Shown here piece after piece: positions 18,586-29,700 of a stretch of DNA of 51,374 nucleotides. The stretch covers positions 1 through 51,374 of the forward strand of contig CADWAF010003808.1 in the NCBI GenBank assembly GCA_902984215.1, given 5' to 3'. Source of the stretch: Willaertia magna. Its lineage: Eukaryota; Heterolobosea; Eutetramitea; Acrasida; Naegleriidae. Below the pieces are notes generated by a model. The model made no database searches. It was not told the origin of the DNA and was given only the letters and a program-made list of their open reading frames with translations. A program made the translations under genes and the position numbers. The number at the start of each line of letters is the position of its first letter. Position 1 is the stretch's first letter.

Positions 18586-18658
18586 GGGGTTATAGCTCAG
18601 TTGGTAGAGCGTGTGCTTTGCATGCACAAGGTCCAGGGTTCGATTCCCTGTGGCTCCA
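18586..18658 (+). tRNA. tRNA-Ala (anticodon UGC)
   Basis: A 73-nt tRNA identical to that at 1132-1204: acceptor GGGGTTA/TGGCTCC, loop TTTGCAT with anticodon TGC, T-arm GGTTCGATTCC, no intron, encoded discriminator A. T-rich sequence just downstream (CGTTTTAATTTTT) fits Pol III termination. It is divergent from the TPR-like gene. Confidence 0.96.
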
Positions 18659-19033
18659 CTTTCGTTTTAATTTTTGTTTTACATTGTTTTTTGTTTTAAT
18701 TTATAATGATAATTTTAAAATATTAATTTAAAAAAAAATATGTTTAATATTTAAATAATATTAGCATTATTTTAAATTATTATAAATTATTTTAAATTAT
18801 TTAAATTAATTTATTAATAAAATATATTTTATATTTATTTTAATATTATCTATTAATAAAATATTTAAAAAAAATAAATTTTATTTATAAAATATTTTTG
18901 CAATCTAATATATCAAAAATAACTATTTAAAATTTTTTTAATTAGAAACAAGGTAATTGATAATAAAAAATGTTTTGAATAAATAAATAAAATTAAAATA
19001 ATCACCGTTGTTTAATCAAGTAAAAAATTAAAA

Positions 19034-19152
19034 AATCTACAGCACTACAGGTTCCCGAGAAGTCTCCCATCTCAGTACTAATGTAGCCCTACTGTGCTTA
19101 ACTTCTCAAATCGGACGGGATGAGGTGCTTTCACAGTGGTATGGCCGTAGAT
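19034..19152 (-). rRNA. 5S ribosomal RNA
   Basis: Second full-length 5S gene on the minus strand, with the same 5' and 3' ends and internal control region as 15913-16031, followed by a T-run. Three substitutions separate the copies. The two genes and a truncated piece at 1636-1664 are dispersed, not arranged as a tandem array, and each lies within a few hundred nt of a tRNA-Ala or its copy. Confidence 0.95.
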
Positions 19153-19494
19153 ATTTATTATCTTTTTCTTGTTGTTGGGGGCTGTTTGTAATTAAATTGT
19201 ATTAAATTTAAGCGTTTATAGTTTTCTTTTTGTAAAGGGAAACTATCAATTTACAAGCCATTTTGGATACATTTCACTAAACATTAAACAATGATTGTTA
19301 AAGATTCCTATTTTAATAAAGTGCCTTATCTTTAATTGCTTTCATTTTCCTCCTTTCCAGCTCAAATTAACGAACGTAAGGTCAAAAAACAAACATCACA
19401 ACACTTTAGACTTTACTCACTGTCGTATAAAAGTTTACATGTTTTCAAACAATCAACAAAGCATAATTGACGATCAAAAAAACAAAACAACAGG
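19153..19494. other. Intergenic, no gene seen
   Basis: 342 nt between 5S rRNA and a small gene. A 67-codon open frame (19295-19498) ends overlapping the next ATG and has unconvincing composition. I see no RNA gene. The last part presumably holds a promoter. Confidence 0.5.
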
Positions 19495-19947
19495 ATGAAT
19501 TCATTAAGTACCTCTACTATTAACATGTCTATCAATCACAATACTGAAGGAATGAATGTTGTACATAATGAAAAATTAAAGTCACTTCAATTGTCAAAAA
19601 ACAATAACGACAGTAGCAGTACAACTTCACAGAATTCCAGATTATTTACATCAAAAAAACAAAGAGAATCATTGGCCAAGTCAATTATTTCAAAATCATC
19701 TCACAACATTAATAAGGCAGCAAAAGGAAAGATGAAAGTTGCAAAACAAAAAGTTAGAGTACATTTAAAATTTGATGGAAGAATTGCAAATATTCTTAAA
19801 GAATTACACGCTAATGAAAATCAACAAGAATATAATGCAGTATTAGTACAAAGGGCATTACAAATTGGTATTAAGAATAACTTTACTTATCAACAATATG
19901 AAACAATGTTTCGTTCTTTATTAGTGGTCTCTGAATTAGTATTGTAA
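19495..19947 (+). CDS. Unknown small basic protein
   Basis: 150 residues. Residues 1-50 are Ser/Thr/Asn-rich. The central part is very basic (SKKQRESLAKSIISKSSH, KAAKGKMKVAKQKVRVH). The C-terminal ~65 residues look folded: a short strand LKFDGRIANIL, then two or three helices (KELHANENQQEYNAVLVQRA; YQQYETMFRSLLVVSELVL). No family is recognised. The reading frame begins at the first ATG after an A-rich leader; downstream Met codons at residues 10 and 20 are alternatives. Confidence 0.6.
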   Translation: MNSLSTSTINMSINHNTEGMNVVHNEKLKSLQLSKNNNDSSSTTSQNSRLFTSKKQRESLAKSIISKSSHNINKAAKGKMKVAKQKVRVHLKFDGRIANILKELHANENQQEYNAVLVQRALQIGIKNNFTYQQYETMFRSLLVVSELVL

Positions 19948-20127
19948 AGATTTTTAAAGAAATAAAAAATTGATTGAACTTTAATTACAAACAGAATAAT
20001 TATAATAAAAAAGGAAAAAAGATATTCGTCATTGTTCTTAACTAAAACTTTGTTGAATAAAATAAGAATCTATAAATATTACAAAATGTGTTTATAAATA
20101 ATTTATAAAAATAAACTTTATAAAAAA

Positions 20128-20322
20128 ATGTTAGATTGTATATTACAACCATTTAGAAGAAAAGTGAAGGGAACATTACGTAGACAATTAAGTGAGCATT
20201 CAGTTCCTTATCATGGTGGAACAAACAATAAACTAAGAAGACAAGGAAGTGATAAGAAAGCAAGTACTTCTACCTCAAAAGAAATTAACAATGTTGATAA
20301 TAAACCAACAGTTAATGCGTAA
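20128..20322 (+). CDS. Very small basic protein (hypothetical)
   Basis: 64 residues with a compact start MLDCILQPFRRKVKGTLRRQ and a Lys/Ser/Thr-rich tail. Arg/Lys-rich amphipathic N-terminus without acidic residues, so membrane or mitochondrial association is possible. No similarity is recognised. It lies on the same strand 180 nt after the previous gene, with codon use similar to real genes, but the size makes it uncertain. Confidence 0.4.
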   Translation: MLDCILQPFRRKVKGTLRRQLSEHSVPYHGGTNNKLRRQGSDKKASTSTSKEINNVDNKPTVNA

Positions 20323-20418
20323 TGTTGAATTCAAACAATGTTTTATTTAAAATACTATAAATTTTAATATATTTATTAAAATTAAAATTTTTGTAAAAAA
20401 TTTTATTTAAAAATAAAT

Positions 20419-21075
20419 TTATCTATTTTGTTGTTGTTGTTGTAACATTGTCTGATGAATATTTCCCAAAAGTTGTCCACTTGCAGGTAAAGGTGCATTT
20501 GGATTTTCTAATCTACTATCCATAATTTTATCTAACTCACCAGTAATTGGATGTAAAATCTTACTTCTTTCTGGATCCATTGGTGCGAGTGGATGAGGGT
20601 GTGTGGGTCCGTGCTCTTTTGCATATTTTAAACAATCTTCTAAGGCACCTAATTCGTCAATAGATAATCTTGGTAAGATAAAAGGGAAGATAACATTTTC
20701 TTCTTCTTCAATGTGAGCTAATTGTGTAAAGATAAATTTTTCCATTAATCTATCAAAAATACGCCAATCAAAATCGTTAGTAGGGATGTTATTTTCCATA
20801 AATTGTAAAGTTTGTTTTGTAATGAGATCGTCTAATAGATTTTTTTGATACATAAATTGTGCTTGTGGACCCATCTTTTCTGTTAACATTGGATAGAAAT
20901 ATCTTTCTTCAGCACTTGCGTGTAAGGATAGTTCTTTAATAATTATTCTAACTAATTGGATCTTTTCTTCATTGGAATTGGATTGTTTATATCTATCAAA
21001 TAATTGTCTGACAGTTTGATGGTCTTTAATTAAAAAATTAATACCGTTACCACTTGGAAGGTCTTGTGTTTCCAT
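20419..21075 (-). CDS. Hemerythrin-like (HHE) domain protein
   Basis: 218 residues. A hemerythrin/HHE four-helix domain covers about residues 10-140. Expected di-iron ligands are visible: His19 in KDHQTVRQLF, His52 and Glu56 in LHASAEERYFYP, and His121 and Glu125 in AHIEEEENVIFPFI. The last ~60 residues are a Pro/Asn/Gln tail. Such proteins bind non-haem iron and oxygen species and are implicated in iron or redox sensing. No targeting signal is evident, so it is probably cytosolic. The Pro-rich segment HGPTHPHPLAPMDPE after the domain is a feature of this copy. Confidence 0.88.
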   Translation of the reverse strand: METQDLPSGNGINFLIKDHQTVRQLFDRYKQSNSNEEKIQLVRIIIKELSLHASAEERYFYPMLTEKMGPQAQFMYQKNLLDDLITKQTLQFMENNIPTNDFDWRIFDRLMEKFIFTQLAHIEEEENVIFPFILPRLSIDELGALEDCLKYAKEHGPTHPHPLAPMDPERSKILHPITGELDKIMDSRLENPNAPLPASGQLLGNIHQTMLQQQQQNR

Positions 21076-21465
21076 CTTTTCTTATGTAAATCGTTTAAAG
21101 TATTTTTTTGTTAAAGTATTAGATGACTACTGTATTTATAGTGATTCTTCTTATAATTATTAAATATACTAATTTGTAGTATTAACATATAATAATAAAT
21201 AATAATTAATGTTTAAAAATAGAAAATTATTTTCTTTTCAAAAAACAATGCATTTCAAAACTTTGATTTCAAATTTGTTTGAATTCAAACTATGAGAAAT
21301 ATTAAAAACAAATTAACTTGAATTGACGAGTACTTTCTATCTTTACCCTTTCCTGTTGTTCAAATAAATTTAATGATACTTCGCCAGCTAAATGGTGGAA
21401 GTAGACGTCACCGCATTTTTTTTTGTAACAAAAAATCAAAATGTTGATTTTCCACATAAAAAAAA
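21076..21465. other. Divergent intergenic region
   Basis: 390 nt between the hemerythrin-like gene (minus) and VPS54 (plus). It must hold both promoters. TTTTTTTT/A-rich stretches border the VPS54 start. No other gene or repeat is seen. Confidence 0.5.
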
Positions 21466-24400
21466 ATGATTCAAGAAGAAAAAGATGAAAATAAACTCTC
21501 TCGGAAATTACGATTAATAACAGATGAACAAAAGGTGGAATTGCAAAAACAAATTGATTCTCTATATGAAGATATTGAAATTATAGATGTGTATACACCT
21601 TCTTCTTCAAATACACCATCATCTTCTGTGGAAATCGATGATTATTTTGATCATCATTCTTCTCTTCATAATAACACAATAAATATTGGTACTATTAATC
21701 AACAACGACATCAAACAATAGAAAAAAAGAATATACCATCATCTCTTTCTAAACAAAATTCTTCATCATCAAAACTTGATAGAGAATCAATAATGAAAGA
21801 AAATTATCAATATTTACAACAATTGTCTTTAGGACAAAACTTTTCTTCAGTAATAAATGATCCAAATGAAGAATATTCAATATTAGATAGTATAGGAGAT
21901 TATTATTGGTATGGGATTGAAGAAAAAACAATTCCTCCAACACCTTTACCAAATGTAGAATTATCTGATTTTCAAGAATATTTATCTAAAATTGAAGAAC
22001 CTTACTCTAAATTTCAAAAACATAAAGAGAAGATGTTACAACATCAACAACAATATGGACATCTCTTTTCTTCTTCGGATCTTTTATCCGATGTCTCAAC
22101 ACCAACTACAAGCCTTTCCAGTCCAAATACCTCTTCATCCATATTCCCACCTTCTCTAACAACCTCATCCTCCAACAATAACCTTCTTAACAATACCCAA
22201 CAAGCCTATCATACAACTAACATTTTAGAAATTGCAAAACAACGAGAAAACATTCCAGAAATTTTTTTTGTAGAAAATTTTGATCTTTCCCTTCCCGCCA
22301 CTTTTGAACAAATCTTTACGCAAGATCATGCTTTCCAAATGTCTTTACTTCTTCAAGAAAAACTTTCTCACTATTTAGATAGAATTGAAGTTTTACTTTT
22401 GGAACAAGTAGCCTTACGGTCTACAAAGATATTTGATGCTTTTATTAAGTATAATGAGTTAGAAGAGGAATTGAAAGAAGCTATACCATTGATACAGACG
22501 TTAAGGAAGGATATTCAAGATTTAGATGATATTGTAGTTAAGAAGCCTTTAGAAATTGCTTCATTAATGAGAAGAAAGAATAATATGAAGAAATTAATGC
22601 AAACAATGCAAGTTGTTACAGTTGTACATCAAGGTAAAGCCTTATTAGAAGAATTAATTGAAAATTTTGATTTTATTTCAGCCTATCACTTTATTGATGT
22701 GACTAGAGATGTTTATCAACAAGAATTAATTGGATTAAAATGTTTTAAAGATATAAATGATTATTTAAATGAAAAGAAGAATGAAATTCAATTGAAAATG
22801 CAAAATGTTTTTATTTCTTTATTTATTGAAAGTTATTTAAATGAATCTTTAATGAATAATTTAAATGAAATGAATAATTTAATTGATTTATTGGAACAAA
22901 AATTGACAATTATTTTAATGAATATTTTAGAGATTGGTGACATTTCATTAATTTTACAAAAATATCGTGAAAAATTAATTCAATTTTTAAGTGAAAGAAT
23001 TTCTCACTGTTTAGAAGAAGCAATATCTTTAGCTTTACAACAATCTTCTAATGATTCCACTTCAACTGTAAATTCTACACATTACCATCCTTTATTGAAT
23101 GATAATAATAATTTAAGTAAAACAAATAATAATAATACAAAAAGCTTTCAACAATTAAAAACTTTAACAATTTCACAATTTAATCAAGTTTTTTCTTATT
23201 TATATAACAAGGGATTATTTTTAATTAAAATAAATGATTTACAATTTAAATTAATACAGAAATGTTGTGATTTAAATAACAATACCAATAATAATACTAG
23301 TAATAGTACACCACTAAAATTAAATAAATTAAAAATCACTTCCATTTTAAGAGAATTTGATAAATTAACAAATAGTTTATGTGAATTAATACACAATAGA
23401 TTTTCAATTATACTTTCAATAAGAAATGATTTTATAAAAATTTGTACACAAAAAGAATTAACAGATTTTATGGGTATTTCTTTTGAATTTATTGAAAAGA
23501 GTGAATTATTATCTGGAAAGAAAACAAATCAATTAAAAGGAAATTTATCTTCTTTAGGACAAGTATTTTTAGATGAATTTCATAAACAACATGTTGATAA
23601 ATTAAATGCAATTTTAGAAAAAGAAACTTGGCAATGGATTGATAATGTAAATGAAAAATATCAATGGATTATTAAAAAAATTGAAGATCAATTGTTACTT
23701 GTTAATAATATGAATAATGGTATCAATACAAATAACAATGAATCAGCGATGAATAATAATTCACCAGTGAGTGGTAGTACTACATCAACAGCAACCACAC
23801 CTGTAACAACACCTGTGACAACACCTGTAACTCCTAATGCTGGTGAAATGGATGACAACAATAATTTAAACAAACAACAACTTAATAGTAATGTAAATAA
23901 TAATAATAATGGAGAAGTAACAACAACAATTAACAAATATATTGAAGTAAATGGTGAGAAATTTCCAACTTGTAAAGGTTTTTTATATTTATTAAAAATG
24001 ATTGATAATTATTTAGAATTATTAGGAAATTTACAACAAAAATTTGTAAATAGTTTTGATTTAAATGGTAAATTATTACAATTAATAGGACAATACAATT
24101 TAGAAACAAGAAATTTAATTCTAAAAGCAGGTGCCATTAATCAAAAATCAGGATTAAAAACCATTACAGCCAAACATTTAATTTTATCATCTGAAACTCT
24201 AAGTACATTAATCATTTTATTACCAACTTTAAAGAAATTTATTGAACAAAAAGATACAAATCTTAAAGGAAAATTAACAAAATACGATGACGTTTTAATT
24301 GATTTACGTGAACACAAAAACGCCATCCATCAAAAAATTGTTGACATTATGAAAGAAGTTTTAGAAAATAATTTTAGAGAAATCACAAAATTCGATTGGG

Positions 24401-24744
24401 AAAATGGTCAACGACAAAATAGTCCATTTATAGCAATGGTTAAAGCAATGATTTCAATTCAAAAAGTTTTATCAAATCATTTACAAACACATCCAATTGA
24501 GTTAAGAAAATTATTTTCTAAAATTGCAAGTATGTATTTAATGAGAATGAAAATTGGAATTCAAACGTTAAAGAATATGACGGGGAATCAATCAATTGTA
24601 AATAATAAGAAAGCGGTAAAGAATTTGAGAGATGATGTACAGGTGGTTTCGAAACAGTTTTTGAAATGGACAGGTGTGTTGTATGAGGATGTAAATATAC
24701 AAGAAGTAGAGAATGCAATGAATGAATATTTTCCAAATATATAA
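21466..24744 (+). CDS. VPS54: VPS54-like subunit of the GARP tethering complex
   Basis: 1092 residues, intronless. Residues ~1-250 are low complexity. The conserved N-terminal segment reads IPEIFFVENFDLSLPATFEQ near 263, followed by the long coiled-coil/helical rod with LEELIENFDFISAYHFIDVT. The C-terminal VPS54 domain contains ILKAGAINQKSGLKTITAKH near 885-905 and then helices ending near 1010. This GLKTIT-KHL block is diagnostic for VPS54, whose complex (VPS51-54) tethers endosome-derived vesicles at the trans-Golgi. Asn/Ser/Thr-rich insertions (around 525-560 and 745-815) lengthen it relative to human VPS54 (~977 residues). Confidence 0.9.
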   Translation: MIQEEKDENKLSRKLRLITDEQKVELQKQIDSLYEDIEIIDVYTPSSSNTPSSSVEIDDYFDHHSSLHNNTINIGTINQQRHQTIEKKNIPSSLSKQNSSSSKLDRESIMKENYQYLQQLSLGQNFSSVINDPNEEYSILDSIGDYYWYGIEEKTIPPTPLPNVELSDFQEYLSKIEEPYSKFQKHKEKMLQHQQQYGHLFSSSDLLSDVSTPTTSLSSPNTSSSIFPPSLTTSSSNNNLLNNTQQAYHTTNILEIAKQRENIPEIFFVENFDLSLPATFEQIFTQDHAFQMSLLLQEKLSHYLDRIEVLLLEQVALRSTKIFDAFIKYNELEEELKEAIPLIQTLRKDIQDLDDIVVKKPLEIASLMRRKNNMKKLMQTMQVVTVVHQGKALLEELIENFDFISAYHFIDVTRDVYQQELIGLKCFKDINDYLNEKKNEIQLKMQNVFISLFIESYLNESLMNNLNEMNNLIDLLEQKLTIILMNILEIGDISLILQKYREKLIQFLSERISHCLEEAISLALQQSSNDSTSTVNSTHYHPLLNDNNNLSKTNNNNTKSFQQLKTLTISQFNQVFSYLYNKGLFLIKINDLQFKLIQKCCDLNNNTNNNTSNSTPLKLNKLKITSILREFDKLTNSLCELIHNRFSIILSIRNDFIKICTQKELTDFMGISFEFIEKSELLSGKKTNQLKGNLSSLGQVFLDEFHKQHVDKLNAILEKETWQWIDNVNEKYQWIIKKIEDQLLLVNNMNNGINTNNNESAMNNNSPVSGSTTSTATTPVTTPVTTPVTPNAGEMDDNNNLNKQQLNSNVNNNNNGEVTTTINKYIEVNGEKFPTCKGFLYLLKMIDNYLELLGNLQQKFVNSFDLNGKLLQLIGQYNLETRNLILKAGAINQKSGLKTITAKHLILSSETLSTLIILLPTLKKFIEQKDTNLKGKLTKYDDVLIDLREHKNAIHQKIVDIMKEVLENNFREITKFDWENGQRQNSPFIAMVKAMISIQKVLSNHLQTHPIELRKLFSKIASMYLMRMKIGIQTLKNMTGNQSIVNNKKAVKNLRDDVQVVSKQFLKWTGVLYEDVNIQEVENAMNEYFPNI

Positions 24745-25144
24745 ATTATTTATTATGTTTTTTTATTTATTATTATTTGTTATTATTATTTATCATTTTT
24801 TATTTCTTTGTAACTCATTTAAAAATTACAAAAATTGTCAATTTCGAAATTTATTCAAATACCACAAGCTGCATCATTATTTTTCTTTTGGGATTAAAAA
24901 TTAGTAAACTGAGACAAAGTTATAAGAAAGGAAGCAGAAGATCGGTTGAAATGTTATGAACAACTGTTTGAGTAAACAAGTCAATGCTAAGTTTGTTCTC
25001 CAATACCACTAGGGCGTTAAATTGAAATCAAATGCTTCCTTTTTTTAATTTTTATTGTTTTACAATTATTTTGAAAGGGCATAATTATTGTTGATTGTAA
25101 ACAAAATATTAATAAAGAGATGGAGACTGTGTTTCACAAAATTA
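24745..25144. other. Convergent intergenic region
   Basis: 400 nt between the 3' ends of VPS54 and the exosome gene. T-rich at first, less AT-rich around 24900-25030. No convincing gene, RNA or repeat is seen. Confidence 0.5.
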
Positions 25145-26014
25145 TTAATCCGTAAAAAATCCTTGTTTTATTGTCGTTTTCTCTTCCGTCTCTAACAAAG
25201 TATCTAACTGTTCCAAAAGTGTTGTTCCAATCTTTCTAGCCGATTGAAACATTTTCGTCAACTCACTTGGATTTATCCCCGATTGTTTACCACTTTTCTT
25301 TATTGAACAAATATTACCTTTTCTATTTACTGAAACAGTTAAACGAGTTGAAATACATTCTTCTTCTTCAATAGAAGGATCTACAATATATTTACTTCCA
25401 ATCTTCCCTAAAGTAACTGAAATTGGAATATTACTACAATCTATCCTTTCATAATCATTTGGATCATCAGATACTTCAAACTCAGTTTCCGTTGGGGAAA
25501 TCTCAATTACCTCAATCTTTGGAATCTTTGTATTATAAAGTGCGGACCTTGTTGCTATTGCTAAGGCATCATACAAGTTACCTGCTGAATCTAAAACGAT
25601 ACAATCTACATATAAAATCCAACATTGTTTACCTTTAACGATACATAATTTACTCCAATCCATAGCGAATGAATTCTTTAGTAAATCTCTTAGTGTTGAA
25701 ATTAGTTGAGCATTCATTTCTTCTGCACCTCTACCTTCAAATTCATGAGAAGCACTTGGAGAACATTCAACATGTACTTCTAGCCTACCTTGGTCTGGAA
25801 AGTCGGGATCTACTTCACCAATTTCTACCTTTACTCCAACTAATACATCTGTATGATTTGCTAATTTTACTCTAGCGCTACCATTTGTTTGAGCGACAAT
25901 TCCAGTTTCTAATGAAAAATCTCTATAATCTAATCTAGCTCTTCCGTCCAATCTTAAACCTTCTTCTACTCCATCAATAATATATTGTTTTTCACTTCGG
26001 GAAAGTTTTAACAT
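25145..26014 (-). CDS. EXOSC7: RNA exosome core subunit RRP42/EXOSC7
   Basis: 289 residues, close to human EXOSC7 (291). It starts with LSRSEKQYIIDGVEEGLRLD. The RNase PH fold follows with GSARVKLANHTDVLVGVKVE, ECSPSASHEFEGRGAEE, CWILYVDCIVLDSAGNLYDA and the second domain SDDPNDYERIDCSNIPISV. These blocks match Rrp42 rather than the other RNase PH-like subunits. It is one of six ring proteins of the nuclear and cytoplasmic exosome that processes and degrades RNA 3' to 5'; the ring subunit is expected to be catalytically inactive. Intronless. It converges with VPS54. Confidence 0.93.
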   Translation of the reverse strand: MLKLSRSEKQYIIDGVEEGLRLDGRARLDYRDFSLETGIVAQTNGSARVKLANHTDVLVGVKVEIGEVDPDFPDQGRLEVHVECSPSASHEFEGRGAEEMNAQLISTLRDLLKNSFAMDWSKLCIVKGKQCWILYVDCIVLDSAGNLYDALAIATRSALYNTKIPKIEVIEISPTETEFEVSDDPNDYERIDCSNIPISVTLGKIGSKYIVDPSIEEEECISTRLTVSVNRKGNICSIKKSGKQSGINPSELTKMFQSARKIGTTLLEQLDTLLETEEKTTIKQGFFTD

Positions 26015-26718
26015 TTTTTTTTCACATTAATTTTCTTCTTCAAAGGCTTTGAAGTGTTTTTGGTTCTTTCTTGTGTGTGAAGGATTTAGTTGGATAATGT
26101 GAGTTTTTTAAAGAAGTCAATTGTTGTTGGAATAAAACAACAACAAATTATGTGACAATGTAAGGTAGTGGGTGACTATTAATATAAAATAATTATTATT
26201 ATTACAAAGGTTAAATCTAAAATCATTTGTTACAGTTAACTTGTTTATTGGAACAAATATATACCTTTTCCAAACAAAATCATTAAAATTCAAATTGTCA
26301 CAAAAACCATGGACTCACTTGAGCATTTTGCTTCTTAAAAAAATTGGTAAGTCTTTTTGTACTAAAAATTCTTTAATTCTTTTAACATTCTAAAATCATG
26401 CATTCTATTATTCTATTGTTGTGTATTTGTTCTTATTTAACTCTTTTTTAACTTATCTTAAATGTCTATTCATCTGCATGATCCATTCATTGCTTTTTTC
26501 TCATGCATTCTATTATTGTTATTATTATCATTAACACAACGCATTTTACTCCCATTCATTCACAATGATGCAATAATGAATCCATTTATTGTCCTAACAA
26601 ATGAATGAATGACAATTAAAAAAAAACAAGACAACATCTTTTCTCTTTTTAAAAGGCTTTTCCATACATTAAAACATCTCCGAAAGGTTTTTTAAATAAA
26701 TATTTTTTTTAAAAAAAA
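26015..26718. other. Long 5' region of the SPX-EXS gene
   Basis: 704 nt between divergent genes. A nine-codon uORF (ATG at 26309, ATGGACTCACTTGAGC...) is followed by GGTAAGTC at 26345, which could be a donor of a 5'-UTR intron. The word CATGCATTCTATTATT occurs twice, at about 26397 and 26502. No protein or RNA gene is seen. Confidence 0.4.
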
Positions 26719-29700
26719 ATGAAATTTGGAAAGCGTTTAAGAGATGAAATGACTCCCGAGTGGAGGCTTTCCTATATGGATTATAAATTATTAAAGAAAT
26801 TAATTAAAAAAGTACAAGGTAAATTAGAAGAAAGATATCATATAGATTATCAAATGATACAGAATGAAGTTCCACCAAGTGAAATAGGTGTTCCTATAGA
26901 TTATTTAACGGAGCCTTTAACAAAATTTTCTGAAGATCAAGTTTATGCAAGTACCGGAAAAACGGATGATAAAGATGAATATAATTTTATAGATATCTTA
27001 GAAGAACATAATATAGAAGGAATGTATTTAAGAATAGTACCTAAAGAAACATGTCAATTTTTTAATCGTTTAGAGAAAGAATTAGATAAAGTAAATAAAT
27101 TTTATAGAGCGACTGAAAAGAAGTTTGGAGTAAGACATGCAGAGTTATTAGTACAATTAAATATGGGTTTAACTACAGCGTTGAGTAAAAGTGATAAACA
27201 GAAAATTAGAAATGCATTTCAGGAACATTATAGAGCTTTATTATTGTTATTGAATTTTAGAAGTTTAAATTTTCAAGGATTTTCTAATATTTTAAAAAAG
27301 GTATTTATTTATTTACAATTTTATTTATAATTTATTATTTATTACAATATTTTTAACGTTTTTATTTAACTTTTTTATAATTTATATATTAAAAACATAA
27401 CTATTTAAACTAATTAGTTAGACAAATATACCAAAAGTAGAACTAAAAATAAATTACTTAAAAGAGTTCGTGAAAGTTATTTCTATAATTCTAAAGTACT
27501 TGACTATATGATGAACCAAATTGAATATAAAGTTTCAATCTACATGTTTAAAGGAGATATCAAAAAGGCTAAAAATTTTTTACGTTTACCACAAGCAATT
27601 GAACAACAAACAAGTCCTTTTCGTTCAGGTATTGCTGTTGGTATGGGAGTAATTTTATCATTAGTTTTTGTTTTTACTTATGTTGTTTTATATCCTAGAA
27701 GTGATCCTCCACCTTTTTCTGATGCTACTATGTATTCTTATAGAATTGCTTTTATGCCTATTATTTTAGCGGTATTAGTTGGTGTAAATATGAAAATTTG
27801 GCAAAATGCAAGAATTAATTATGTATTTATATTTCAGTTTAATCCTAGAAATCATTTGTCAGTTTCACAGTATCTGGAGGTAAGTTTTGTTAAATTTTAT
27901 GTTGTTTATGTGAAATGTATTTTAATGGTTAATTTGATATAATTGTTTATAGGTGACAATGATGCTTTATAATATTTCGATGGGAAGTTTAATTATATAC
28001 ATGTTTTGTGTAATTACAAAAACATTTTTTGAGTATGCCTATTTAATTCCCGTGTTTTTCTTCATATTTCTATTTGTTTGCTTATTCTTCCCTTATAATT
28101 GGTTTTATGGAGCTAGTAGATTATGGTTCTTTAAAGAAATGTTAAGGTTAATATTTGCACCTTTTAGAAGAGTTGATTTTGCTGACTTTTGGCTTGCTGA
28201 TCAATTAACATCTTTGTCTGACTTTTTATTTGAAATTCAATTCGTTTATTGTGTTTATCCTTCTTTATTTTCAAAAAGTCAGGAGAATTTTTGTTCTGAT
28301 AGTGCATCTATTGTTAGTATTCCTTTCCTTAATATTTTACCGAATTATATACGTTTTATGCAATGTGTTAGAAGATTTAGAGATAGTAATAAGCCACATC
28401 CTCATTTGACAAATGCATTTAAATATTTATCTAGTATAATTGCCACAATTATTGCCTTTTTAGATAAAAATATAGTGTCACGTAAGTTGAAAATAATATT
28501 TTAATTAATTATTTGATTAATATAATATAATAATTAAGCCACAAGACCTGGTAGTTCTTGGAATTATATGAGAACCACATGGGTAATAACTAATTTAGTT
28601 AGTTCATCATATAAATTATTTTGGGATCTTCGTATGGATTGGTCATTAGTACAATTCGATAAAGAAGCAGAACATAAACTATTAAGAAAAGAATTATTCT
28701 TTCATCCAAACTTTTATTACTTTTCAATGATAACAAACTTATTAGCAAGATACTTTTGGTTATTTGTATTATTATTAAAACAATTTTATGGATCTTATTT
28801 AACAGATCAATGGATTGGTTTTGTATTTGGTTTAGTAGAAGTATTAAGAAGATTTCAATGGAATTGTATTCGTTTAGAGAATGAACATTTAAATAATGTT
28901 GGAGAGTTTCGTGCTACTAATGAGATCCCATTACCTTTTGAAATCTCAAAGATGGAAGGTCATATAGATGAGAAGAAGTTAACGGGAACAGATAAATTTA
29001 TTCATTATATCTTCTTCTTATGTAATCTTAAGAAAGATTTGGGTGATTCGGACGATGATAAGGTTAGCGTTTCTGAAACGACTGCATCAACTGCAAGTAA
29101 ACTTAAAACTAAAACTGTTTTAAGTAAGGGTTTGTCTGAGTTGACTGACGGTTTAGCGGATGATGATGTTATTATTCATGATGACGATGAACATGAATTA
29201 AAGGAAATTAAAATACTTTCCGGAGATGAAACTAATGTATTGGGAAGTAATAACAATAATAATGGATTACCCTTAAGTAACAATATGAATAAGGATTTCT
29301 CTACCCCAATAGATTCTAATAGAGATGCTTCCAATAGTAACAATCTTACTAATAGTAATAATACAAAACAAAAGACAACTACAGTAGTACTTGGAGAAGA
29401 AGATGAGAATGAAGATGATCATATTGTTATTACAACTAGAAATAGAGGAAATTCAATCCTTAAAAAACCAATTAGCCCAATAGATAAGGGTGATTATACA
29501 AGTCCTTACCTTAAATCTGGAAGTTTAAAAGTACAAACTAATGGATTTTCTTCATCTGCTAATGTCGCTAATAGTACAACCTCAAGTACTTATTCTCCAT
29601 CAATTTCTTTATTAAGGGCCATTAACACAAAAGATGTTAGTAGTAAGGATACTCCTACACCACTAACAGGTTTACATCATATGGCAACAATGTTTTCAGA

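Noticed and set aside
18505..18699. Open frame spanning tRNA-Ala
   Set aside because: It runs straight through an intact tRNA gene, which explains the non-AT composition.
19295..19498. 67-codon frame overlapping the next start codon
   Set aside because: Poor composition; the downstream 150-codon frame is the better gene, and the overlap would be unexplained.
24722..24959. Two 60-codon frames after VPS54
   Set aside because: T-rich background read as Phe/Leu/Ile; they overlap each other and the VPS54 end.
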